A stretch of DNA of 16,962 nt from JAGZHZ01 sp965150505 (lineage in GTDB: Bacteria > Bacillota > Clostridia > Lachnospirales > Lachnospiraceae), in the NCBI GenBank assembly GCA_965150505.1, contig CBCTVZ010000045.1, positions 1 to 16,962 of the forward strand, written 5' to 3'. Position numbers and translations under genes: made by a program. The notes under the pieces are model-generated. The model was given only the letters and a program-made list of their open reading frames with translations, made no database searches and had not been told where the DNA came from. Shown in pieces: positions 6,944 through 14,398 of the stretch (the first letter of the stretch is position 1; each line of letters begins with the position of its first letter).

Positions 6944-8380
6944 TTAAACCGTGCCATGTTTTTTGTTCGGACGATCTTCTCTCTTAGTAAATAACATTTC
7001 AAAGGCACCAATCATATATTTTCTTGTATCTTCTGCCTCAATAATAGTGTCAACATATCCTCTCTTTGCTGCTGCTGCAACGCTTGACTGAAGTGCTGCA
7101 TATTCTGCTGCTTTTTCATTGATTACTGAGACATCTGCATCTGCATACATAATTTTTGCTGCAAGCTTTGCGTCCATCATACCAATCTGTGCGTCACTCC
7201 ATGCAAAAGTCAGATCTGCACCGATTGCTTTACTGTTCATTGCCACATAAGCGCTTCCAAAAGCAGCTCCTGTGATCAGATTTACTTTTGGAACTGTTGC
7301 ATCTGCAAAAGCATAGGTAAGTTCAGCAACTGCTTTTGCAATATTTCTCTCAGAATGAATATTTGCTTTAAATCCTGTCACATTTGTCACAGATAAGACT
7401 GGAACATTGAACGCATCACAGAATTTCACGAATTTAGCCGCTTTTTTTGCACCTTTTGTTGTAAGAACGGCATCAAATTTTTCTGCTACATTTCCTTCTT
7501 CATCATAGATTTCTGTACGGTTTGCTACAGCTCCTACTGTCATTCCATTTAAACGGATGAAACCTGTCACCATTTCTTTTGCATACTCTTTCTTTGTCTC
7601 AAAGAAAACATGATCATCTGAAATAGAAGAAAGTAAAATAGAAGTATCTCCGATTGCATTTTCAAGATCTTTGCAGACACGGTTTAAATCATCTTCACAT
7701 TCTTCATAGGACATATCATCTTCGTTATTTGCAGGAATCATACAAATCAGGTCACGAATCTGATTTAATACTTCTTCTTCGCTTCCTAAACCATCTACAA
7801 GTCCTGTCTCTTCGCTCTGGAATTTTGCGGAAGCAGTATCGCATTTTGACACATTATTTCCATCCAGTGCGTTTGGAGAATTTACAAAAAGTTTTGCTTT
7901 TTTGTCTTCCATGAATGTAAAATCTGTCAGACCCGGAACTAATGCCAGTCCTCCGCCGCAATTTCCAAAAATCGCAGTAATCTGAGGAATTACACCGCTT
8001 GCCATAGCCTGTTTCAAATAGATTTCTCCAAAGGCATTTAAAGCATCTGTTGCTTCCTGAAGTCTCAGTCCTGCACAATCGATCAATCCGATTACCGGCG
8101 CTCCCATCTTCATGGCAAGATCATACAGACCTACAATTTTCTTTGCGTGCATTTCACCGATTGTTCCGCCCAATACTGAGGCATCCTGACTGTAAACATA
8201 CACCAGGTTTCCATCAATAATACCATAGCCGGTAATGACACCATCAGATGGTGTTTCATTTTGCTGCATGTTGAAATCAGTACTTCTGGCAGTTACATAT
8301 CCGCCGATTTCAACAAAACTGTTCGCGTCAAGTAAAGAATCAATTCTTTTACTTGCTAAGCTTTGTGCTGTATTGCTCAT
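6944..8380 (-). CDS. Acyl-CoA carboxyltransferase subunit (MmdA/PccB/transcarboxylase 12S-like)
   Basis: Carboxyltransferase of the crotonase superfamily that transfers CO2 between an acyl-CoA (methylmalonyl-, malonyl- or glutaconyl-CoA) and biotin. The N-terminal half has GGTIGEMHAKKIVGL (71-85), GAPVIGLIDCAGLRLQE (93-109) and an oxyanion-type loop GNCGGGLALVPGLTDF (139-154). The C-terminal half has VPKVNLITGAAFGSAY (363-378) and the ADLTFAWSDAQIGMM segment, matching the second oxyanion loop and CoA region of PccB/MmdA. At 478 residues it is somewhat shorter than typical PccB or MmdA (about 510). GGAGGG precedes the ATG. It is the promoter-proximal gene of the operon with the gamma-like, carrier, beta and oadA genes. 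The acyl group cannot be deduced from sequence alone, so no symbol is given. Confidence 0.88.
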   Translation of the reverse strand: MSNTAQSLASKRIDSLLDANSFVEIGGYVTARSTDFNMQQNETPSDGVITGYGIIDGNLVYVYSQDASVLGGTIGEMHAKKIVGLYDLAMKMGAPVIGLIDCAGLRLQEATDALNAFGEIYLKQAMASGVIPQITAIFGNCGGGLALVPGLTDFTFMEDKKAKLFVNSPNALDGNNVSKCDTASAKFQSEETGLVDGLGSEEEVLNQIRDLICMIPANNEDDMSYEECEDDLNRVCKDLENAIGDTSILLSSISDDHVFFETKKEYAKEMVTGFIRLNGMTVGAVANRTEIYDEEGNVAEKFDAVLTTKGAKKAAKFVKFCDAFNVPVLSVTNVTGFKANIHSERNIAKAVAELTYAFADATVPKVNLITGAAFGSAYVAMNSKAIGADLTFAWSDAQIGMMDAKLAAKIMYADADVSVINEKAAEYAALQSSVAAAAKRGYVDTIIEAEDTRKYMIGAFEMLFTKREDRPNKKHGTV

Positions 8381-8440
8381 TCTTTCAGCCCTCCATTTAT
8401 AATATTAATAAAATCTTAAAACAAATTTCTGCCGATTATA

Positions 8441-8469
8441 ATTGTATCTTGTTTTTAAAAAATTGGCAA
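8441..8469 (-). promoter_or_regulatory. Sigma-A-type promoter of the five-gene decarboxylase operon
   Basis: Minus strand: -35 TTGCCA (8464-8469), a 17-base spacer and -10 TACAAT (8441-8446), with TATAAT directly after it. It lies about 60 bases before the carboxyltransferase start and just after the terminator of the PurF-like gene. The spacing and box matches are good. Confidence 0.75.
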
Positions 8470-8502
8470 GAGATTTTAAGATTATTTTAACAAAATACTC
8501 AT

Positions 8503-8564
8503 AAAAAAGGAAGAAAAATCTGAAAAATTATTTCTTTTTCTTTTTCAGATTTTCTTCCTTTTTT
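8503..8564 (-). terminator. Long AT-rich intrinsic terminator of the PurF-like gene
   Basis: Arms at about 8503-8527 and 8541-8564 are complementary over some 24 base pairs with a single-base bulge (five versus four A in the GAAGAAAAATCTG arm). The loop is 13 bases. The structure lies about 35 bases beyond the stop codon at 8599 and ends in a run of T on the minus strand. With A and T runs at both ends it could also stop transcription from the other side, but no plus-strand gene points at it. Confidence 0.85.
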
Positions 8565-8598
8565 ATACTTTTTAATAACGAATTCTATCCGTTTCTAT

Positions 8599-10002
8599 TT
8601 ATTCTTTTCCATTCCAACAATAAGTACACAATCTGTCTGGTTCAAGTCCAACAGACTGAATCATATCATCCAAACGATGATATCTCAAAGATGAAAAACA
8701 CAATTTTTCTCCAATTTTGTCTATCATATCATGATATTTTGCTGATTCTGGATTTGTATAGTCTTCCATAGAGTAATTTGTATTCTTTCCTTCCATCTCT
8801 GCAATTACTTTTCGTGTGATCAGTTCCATCTCAGAAGTCGATCTTGAAAAGTTCAAATATTTACATCCATACAGCAATGGCGGACATGCCGGACGAATGT
8901 GAACTTCCTTTGCGCCGCTCTGATATAAAAACTCTGTGGTCTCTCTCAACTGTGTACCGCGAACGATTGAATCATCAATCAACAGCATTCTTTTATCTTT
9001 AATCAACTGATGAACAGGGATCAGTTTCATCTTTGCAATCAGATTTCTTTTACTCTGAATCGTCGGCATAAATGATCTTGGCCATGTCGGCGTATATTTA
9101 ATAAATGGTCTTGAAAATGGAATGCCGGATTCATTTGCATATCCAATCGCATGAGGCGTTCCCGAATCTGGCACACCTGCGACAATATCTGGTCTGATAT
9201 GATCACGTTTTGCAAGCAATGCTCCACATCTATAACGCATCTCCTCTACAGAAATGCCTTCATAGGAAGAAGAAGGATATCCATAATAAACCCAAAGGAA
9301 TGTACAAATCTTCATCTTTTCACCTGGTTTTGCAAGTGTCACGACTGCCTCCGGTGTCATCACAACGATCTCTCCAGGGCCTAATTCTTTGTACTCGCTG
9401 TATCCTAAGTTCAGATAGGAAAATGACTCAAATGCCGCGCAAAAAGCATCCTCTTTTTTTCCAATCGCCACAGGTGTTCTTCCCAGCTTATCTCTTGCCG
9501 CATAAATTCCCTTTGGAGTCAACAAAAGAATTGTCATAGATCCTTGAATCAAATCCTGTGCATACTGAATTCCTTCCACCAGATTTTCTTTTTGATTGAT
9601 GATTGCAGCTACCAATTCTGTTGGATTGATATCACCACCGCTCATTTCAAGAAAATGTGTATGTCCGGACTGAAAAATCTTTTTTACGATCTCTTCTACA
9701 TTGTTGATCTTTCCTACTGTTGTGATCGCATATGTTCCATGATGTGAGCGCACCAGCAATGGCTGAGGTTCATAGTCTGAAATACATCCTATTCCCATAT
9801 AGCCTTCCATCTTATTTACATCTTTCTCAAATTTTGTCCGGAAAGGAGAATTTTCGATGTTATGGATTGCTCTGTCAAATCCATTTTCTCCATATACTGC
9901 AAGACCGCCTCTTCGTGTTCCTAAATGAGAGTGATAATCTGTTCCAAAAAACAAATCAAATACACAGTCTTGTTTTGATGCAACTGAAAAAAATCCGCCC
10001 AT
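8599..10002 (-). CDS. PurF-like phosphoribosyltransferase with degenerate glutaminase domain
   Basis: A 467-residue homologue of amidophosphoribosyltransferase, the enzyme that makes phosphoribosylamine from PRPP and glutamine in purine synthesis. The phosphoribosyltransferase half is intact: the PRPP loop LLIDDSIVRGTQ (340-351) and GVPDSGTPHAIGYA (276-289). Cysteines matching the Bacillus-type [4Fe-4S] ligands are present: C233, C380, C459 and C462 (CTYC). The glutamine amidotransferase half is not intact. The N-terminus is MGGFFSV where PurF has (M)CGIFGI, so the nucleophile Cys is Gly. HRGQE has become HLGTR, and the oxyanion HNGN has become TVGK. GGAGG lies 8 bases before the ATG, so no upstream Cys start is hidden. 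It may use ammonia, act as a regulatory subunit or do something else; I do not call it purF. It is monocistronic with its own promoter and terminator. Confidence 0.85.
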   Translation of the reverse strand: MGGFFSVASKQDCVFDLFFGTDYHSHLGTRRGGLAVYGENGFDRAIHNIENSPFRTKFEKDVNKMEGYMGIGCISDYEPQPLLVRSHHGTYAITTVGKINNVEEIVKKIFQSGHTHFLEMSGGDINPTELVAAIINQKENLVEGIQYAQDLIQGSMTILLLTPKGIYAARDKLGRTPVAIGKKEDAFCAAFESFSYLNLGYSEYKELGPGEIVVMTPEAVVTLAKPGEKMKICTFLWVYYGYPSSSYEGISVEEMRYRCGALLAKRDHIRPDIVAGVPDSGTPHAIGYANESGIPFSRPFIKYTPTWPRSFMPTIQSKRNLIAKMKLIPVHQLIKDKRMLLIDDSIVRGTQLRETTEFLYQSGAKEVHIRPACPPLLYGCKYLNFSRSTSEMELITRKVIAEMEGKNTNYSMEDYTNPESAKYHDMIDKIGEKLCFSSLRYHRLDDMIQSVGLEPDRLCTYCWNGKE

Positions 10003-10117
10003 TTTTTTTCCTCCATTATTCCATCGTTTGTCTCTTGTTCTGTTGTAGTAGTCAAAACGTCTTTGTTTTTTGAGTTTTTTTCTTGAATTACGGGGTCAAA
10101 ATAAAAAACTCTGCTCT

Positions 10118-10126
10118 AGTATATCA
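10118..10126 (-). promoter_or_regulatory. Extended -10 promoter of the PurF-like gene
   Basis: Minus strand TGATATACT: an extended -10 (TG, one base, TATACT) at 10118-10126. The matching -35 region (about 10141-10146) is a poor consensus, as is common for extended -10 promoters. It would give a leader of about 110 bases before the ATG at 10002. A weak U/A hairpin (10072-10080 with 10103-10111) can be drawn in that leader; I recognise no riboswitch class. Confidence 0.5.
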
Positions 10127-10135
10127 CATATTTTG

Positions 10136-10149
10136 AATCTGTGCAGATT
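10136..10149. promoter_or_regulatory. Inverted repeat over the -35 region of the PurF-like promoter
   Basis: AATCTG-TG-CAGATT has 6-base arms around a 2-base centre, placed where the -35 element should be. It could be an operator. On the plus strand it is followed by eight T, so an antisense terminator is another reading. Confidence 0.35.
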
Positions 10150-10189
10150 TTTTTTCTTCTGTTTTTCTTTTCCAGATCCCCAGTCAAAC

Positions 10190-11410
10190 TTACAGAGAAA
10201 TAAAAATTTTTAAAATCTGCCCTAGACACCAAGAAAAATCAATTTTTTCGATCTTCTCTTGTATTACAATCAAGTCTTGTTTCCATGTCACTCCATCTAC
10301 AATATAGCGAATACTGCCGACGGTCATTCCGGCTTCTACAGGGGCTTTTACACGCTTCACCATCTCAAAGACTCGTTCTATTTTTTCATCTTTTCTCATC
10401 AATACCCCTTCTTCTGATCTTCCGCTTTGATCGGGTATCAAAATAGGTTGAATCTGCACACTTTTTTTAAGTTGCTTTCCTTTTCCTTTTTCTACTTCAA
10501 TTTTAGGAATTTCTACCTCATTTTCCTGTTCAAATGATCGATACTCATAATTTTCTAGACCATACTGCATCAATTTTTTGGTATCACTCCATTTATAGGA
10601 GCGGTTATTAGGCCATCCGCATCCAAGCAGCGCAACGATAAAGGTCTTTCCATCCTGACGCAATGCCCCTACATAACAATATCCTGCTGCTGATGTAAAC
10701 CCTGTTTTTCCAGACAATGCCCCTTCCATCATGTTCAAAAAAGCATTATGATTCTGGCAAGTAAACGTCCTAGAGCCATCTAAATTTGTAAAAGTATACG
10801 ATGATGTCCCTGTCACTTTTAAAAATTCCTCTTTTTTGGGCGACTCTTCAATGCAGTATGCCATCACAAGAGCCAAATCTCTTGCCGTTGTAGCATGTAT
10901 TCCTTCTTCATCTGTGCCATCTAGCCCATTTGGCGTGACATAATGTGTCTGTTTACATCCAATCTCTTTTGCCTTTTCATTCATAAGATCTGAAAATTCT
11001 TCTACACTGCCTGCGATATGTTCTGCAATCGCCACTGCCGTGTCATTGTGGCTCTCCAGCATCAAAGAGTATAAAAGATCTTTTAAATAATACTGTTCTC
11101 CCTGCATCATATTCAACTGCACATCGGGCATCGACTGTGCATAGGCAGATACTTCCACAATTTCATCTGGATTGCTCTTTTCTAATGCCACAATGCAGGT
11201 CATAATCTTTGTTGTACTTGCCATCGGTCTTACTTCTTGACCATTTTTTTCATATAGTACCCGTCCGCTGTCTCCGTCCATCAAAACAGCGCTGATCGCA
11301 TATAAATCTAGCGCCGTATTTTCTTGTGCTTTTGCATAAGCCTGTCCTCCTGTGTAAAACAAAATGCCAACAATCCATAATATCGCTGTCCATCTAATCC
11401 TTTTTCTCAT
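10190..11410 (-). CDS. dacF: D-alanyl-D-alanine carboxypeptidase (DacF/PBP5 type)
   Basis: A low-molecular-weight penicillin-binding protein that trims the terminal D-Ala of peptidoglycan stem peptides outside the membrane. It has an N-terminal signal peptide (about 1-27, ending GGQAYA). The three serine-peptidase S11 motifs are intact: SxxK as STTK (S65, K68), SxN as SHN (120-122) and KTG (235-237). A PBP5-like C-terminal beta domain follows (about 290-380), and the last residues (WCLGQILKIFISL) form a short amphipathic or hydrophobic tail that may anchor it to the membrane. At 406 residues it has normal length. AAAGGG lies 10 bases before the ATG. It starts 56 bases after the mocA-like stop codon with no clear terminator between, so it may receive read-through from the hydroxylase operon. 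No functional link to that operon is evident. Confidence 0.93.
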   Translation of the reverse strand: MRKRIRWTAILWIVGILFYTGGQAYAKAQENTALDLYAISAVLMDGDSGRVLYEKNGQEVRPMASTTKIMTCIVALEKSNPDEIVEVSAYAQSMPDVQLNMMQGEQYYLKDLLYSLMLESHNDTAVAIAEHIAGSVEEFSDLMNEKAKEIGCKQTHYVTPNGLDGTDEEGIHATTARDLALVMAYCIEESPKKEEFLKVTGTSSYTFTNLDGSRTFTCQNHNAFLNMMEGALSGKTGFTSAAGYCYVGALRQDGKTFIVALLGCGWPNNRSYKWSDTKKLMQYGLENYEYRSFEQENEVEIPKIEVEKGKGKQLKKSVQIQPILIPDQSGRSEEGVLMRKDEKIERVFEMVKRVKAPVEAGMTVGSIRYIVDGVTWKQDLIVIQEKIEKIDFSWCLGQILKIFISL

Positions 11411-11466
11411 AGATAAAACCCTTTCGTCTTACATAGGTAAAAATCTTTTCTGATGATACTTATGAC

Positions 11467-12117
11467 TCAGCCGGTAAAAAAAGAACTTTTCTGGTCAAAA
11501 TCCATCAGCTCCTGATCCTCTGCCGCTTCACACACCCAAACATACTGGGGATATTTTTTTATTAACTGTTTTCCTCCTATATCTCCAGAAAGATTTTGCA
11601 GTTCTTTCTTAAAAAAAGCAGAAAAAATCGCCGGATTTCTAGGTTGTCCCTCTTTTCCTGCACATACAATCCATCTTTGATCTTTTTCCAACAAAGCAGC
11701 CGCCCTTCATCCCATATTTTTTAATGTCTCGATCTTTAAATTTGGCTGATCGCATACGAAAAACAAAAAAGCATCTGTCTCTTTGCAAGATTCTATCCCA
11801 AGCTGCATGGAATAAGAAATTCCTAGATCGCTTTTTTTATTTTCTACAGGGTTCATCCTATTTTGAACGGCCGCTTTTAAAAGGGTATCATACTGACTGA
11901 CACAGATTAAATCTTTTACGCAGATTTTATCTTCTTGATCTTCTTCCTTTTTCCAGTTTGATAAAAGCTCCATCGCATATTGATACATCGGTTTTTGACC
12001 ATAATGCCACAACAACTTGTTTTCAGATCCAAAACGCGTACTATTTCCTGCCGCAAGCAAAATCGCACTGATACGAATTTTCTTCTCTTGTCTCGTATCT
12101 TCCCCGTCTTTATTCAT
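11467..12117 (-). pseudogene. mocA: MocA-like molybdenum cofactor nucleotidyltransferase interrupted by an in-frame TGA
   Basis: MocA-family enzymes transfer CMP to molybdopterin to make the cytosine-dinucleotide form of the cofactor for hydroxylases. The N-terminal part (12117-11710, 136 codons) has the nucleotidyltransferase signature ISAILLAAGNSTRFGSENK and the acidic motif FVCDQPNL. After KNMG the frame meets TGA (11707-11709). The same frame then stays open for 79 more codons to 11467 and encodes the expected C-terminal half (GQPRNPAIFSAFF, NLSGDIGGKQLI). Read through, the product would be 216 residues, close to family length. The simplest reading is a nonsense mutation (for example CGA to TGA) or a sequence error. 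Because this is a selenium-linked operon, recoding to selenocysteine deserves a test. Reinitiation at a TTG (11694) would give only a fragment lacking the nucleotide site. The start overlaps the molybdenum-subunit gene by 8 bases. Confidence 0.8.
11675..11696 (-). other. Weak hairpin downstream of the in-frame TGA (speculative SECIS-like)
   Basis: On the minus-strand RNA, CUUUG (11692-11696) can pair with CAAAG (11675-11679), with a U-U mismatch, one further U-A pair, and a loop starting GG. The loop begins 18 bases after the UGA. Position and a G at the loop start fit the loose bacterial SECIS description as I remember it, but the stem is short and AU-rich and could occur by chance. Confidence 0.15.
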
Positions 12118-14398
12118 GGTTTTTATTTTTCAATCCCATCAGAATTTTTTCTGCCGTGATTGGAAGTTCATAGAAACGAAGTCCTGTTCCATTATAAATG
12201 GCATCTGCGATGGCAGGCGCTGGCGTATTGATTACAAGTTCTCCGATTGATTTTGCTCCAAATGGGCCAGTCGGTTCATGACTGCTTTCAAATGTAATAC
12301 GGATATCCCCAACATCCAGACGGCTTGGTATTTTATACTGCATAAAAGAATTGTTTCGTATTTTTCCTTTTGGACTATAAGAAACATCTTCGTACAAGGT
12401 CATGCCGATTCCCTGCACGATTCCTCCTTCTGTCTGCACTCGTGCAAGAGATGGATTGATAACCGTTCCGCAGTCAACAACACCGACATAATCAATGATC
12501 TCCACATGGCCTGTCTCAAGATCTATTTCAAGTTCCACTGCTCCGGCCATATATGGCGGCGGTGAAATAGGAGAAGTATGACCTTCGCACGCTTCTAGCG
12601 GTTCTTCATTGGAACACATCACCTGATTGCCGATCTCTTTTAAACTTACTTTTTCTCCTGTCTTAATGCAAGTCACATACGTTCCATCAAATTCCGCTTC
12701 CTCTGGATCACAGTTTAAAATTTTTGCTCCCTGAAATACAATTTTTTTACGCAGTGATTCGCACGTTTTCACAACAGCCATTCCTGTCAGATACGTTGTA
12801 CTAGAAGCATAAGAACCGCAGTCATATGGGGAAACGTCTGTATCTACTCCTCGTGTAATAATATTGTCGATATCCGTATCAAGGCAGTCTGCTGCCATCT
12901 GCGCAAGGATCGTATCGCATCCCGTTCCCATATCCGTAGCGCCAATCGCCATCGTGTAAAATCCATCATCGTTTACTTTAATACGAACGGAAGCAACATC
13001 GACATGCGCAATACTTGATCCTTGCATTGCCAGCGCCATTCCGACGGAACGTACTTTATGATCTCCTATTTTACGGCAAGGATATTTCTCGTCCCATCCA
13101 ATCAATTCTTTTGCCTTTTGCATACATACGTCCAGCGTACAGGAATTTGCCGTCTCTCCATAATATGCTGGCATAAAATCTCCTTCTTTCAGAAGATTTT
13201 TAGCTCTCAGTACCGTCGGGTCCATATGAAGCTGTTGTGCCAGTTCATTGATTGCCGATTCCAATGCGAAAAGTCCCTGTGTTGCTCCATATCCTCGATA
13301 AGCTCCTGCTGGGATGGTATTTGTATATACACCATCATAGTCAAACAAAAATGCTTTTACATGACTTGTATACAGAGGTAACGATTTCGTTCCCGTCAGC
13401 CCAATCGTTGTCGGCGTATGATCTCCAAAAGCGCCTCCATTTGATAAAGTATAAAGATGAATTGCCTGAAATTTTCCATCTTTATCTGCTCCAAGACGCA
13501 CACGGATCTGCATTTCATGGCGTGGAGAAGATACGGTCTGAGATTCCGCTCTTGTATACACAATTTTCGCTGGTTTTTTCGTCTTCCATGCAACCAAAGC
13601 GGCAAAAATCTCATTGATAACCGTCTGTTTTGACCCAAAACCGCCTCCGATACGTGGTTTTATCACACGCACCTGAGATTTTGGGATCAAAAGAGAGGTC
13701 GCTACAATTCTTCTGACATGAAATGGAACTTGTGTCGAAGCTACAATCGTCAATCGTCCAAACATATCTACAAAAGCATAAGAACGGAATGTCTCCATTG
13801 GTGTCTGCTGACACGCTTTTGTGTGATACGTTCTGTCCACTACAATATCACACTTTGAAAGTACTTCATCGACATCTCCTTCTTTCATTTCTCCATGACA
13901 GACCAGATTTCTTTTTACATCTTCACCAATCGGGATCATCGCCTTCCAGTCCTCTTCTGGGTGAACAACAACTGGATGATCCAGCGCTTTTGTAAAATCT
14001 AAAACGGCATCTAACACCTCATATTCTACCTTAATCATTTTCATGGCACGATTGACACACGCTTCATCTTTTCCTGCTACAAGCGCGACGGCATCTCCCA
14101 CATAGCGCACACGAGAATCCAAAATTTTTCTGTCATACGGACTTAATTCTGGATACGTCTGTCCTGCAGTTGTAAAACGGCTGTCTGGACAATCTTCATA
14201 TGTTAAAATACATTCTATTCCAGGTACTTTCAAAGCCGTATCTTTTTTAATATTTTTAATGAGCGCATATGCATACGGACTTCTGAGTACTTTCACAATA
14301 AGACAATTCTTTGGAGCGATATCATCTGTATAAACAGGCTGTCCTGTCACAAGCGCCATCGCATCTTTTTTTCTGACTGGCGTATTTACATATCTCAT
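12110..14398 (-). CDS. Molybdopterin-binding (large) subunit of a xanthine dehydrogenase-family hydroxylase
   Basis: Catalytic molybdenum subunit, 762 residues, that hydroxylates a heterocycle (purine or similar) or an aldehyde with water. Family motifs in order: N-terminal a/b hammerhead domain (about 15-130, VTGQPVYTDDI); GGGFGSKQ (251-258); the arginine loop GAYRGYGATQG (365-375); GATDMGTGCDT (486-496); VVDCGTVINPSLARVQTEGG (640-659); and GPFGAKSIGE (711-720), whose final Glu is the expected catalytic base. AYRGYGATQ rather than the xanthine dehydrogenase FRGFG motif resembles the XdhD/selenium-dependent group. Overlaps: 4 bases (ATGA) with the [2Fe-2S] subunit and 8 bases with the mocA-like gene. 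Gene context with yqeB and yqeC suggests a selenium-dependent molybdenum hydroxylase. The substrate is not determinable here. Confidence 0.92.
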   Translation of the reverse strand: MRYVNTPVRKKDAMALVTGQPVYTDDIAPKNCLIVKVLRSPYAYALIKNIKKDTALKVPGIECILTYEDCPDSRFTTAGQTYPELSPYDRKILDSRVRYVGDAVALVAGKDEACVNRAMKMIKVEYEVLDAVLDFTKALDHPVVVHPEEDWKAMIPIGEDVKRNLVCHGEMKEGDVDEVLSKCDIVVDRTYHTKACQQTPMETFRSYAFVDMFGRLTIVASTQVPFHVRRIVATSLLIPKSQVRVIKPRIGGGFGSKQTVINEIFAALVAWKTKKPAKIVYTRAESQTVSSPRHEMQIRVRLGADKDGKFQAIHLYTLSNGGAFGDHTPTTIGLTGTKSLPLYTSHVKAFLFDYDGVYTNTIPAGAYRGYGATQGLFALESAINELAQQLHMDPTVLRAKNLLKEGDFMPAYYGETANSCTLDVCMQKAKELIGWDEKYPCRKIGDHKVRSVGMALAMQGSSIAHVDVASVRIKVNDDGFYTMAIGATDMGTGCDTILAQMAADCLDTDIDNIITRGVDTDVSPYDCGSYASSTTYLTGMAVVKTCESLRKKIVFQGAKILNCDPEEAEFDGTYVTCIKTGEKVSLKEIGNQVMCSNEEPLEACEGHTSPISPPPYMAGAVELEIDLETGHVEIIDYVGVVDCGTVINPSLARVQTEGGIVQGIGMTLYEDVSYSPKGKIRNNSFMQYKIPSRLDVGDIRITFESSHEPTGPFGAKSIGELVINTPAPAIADAIYNGTGLRFYELPITAEKILMGLKNKNHE

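Noticed and set aside
10003..10117. Purine or PRPP riboswitch in the leader of the PurF-like gene
   Set aside because: The leader of about 110 bases is AT-rich with only one weak hairpin, and none of the conserved cores I know could be found.
11467..11694. Separate small gene starting at TTG 11694
   Set aside because: Its sequence is the C-terminal half of a MocA-like protein in the same frame as the upstream half, so it is treated as part of one interrupted gene.
13252..13617. 121-codon plus-strand frame inside the molybdenum subunit gene
   Set aside because: It lies wholly within a conserved coding region on the other strand and has no recognisable features.
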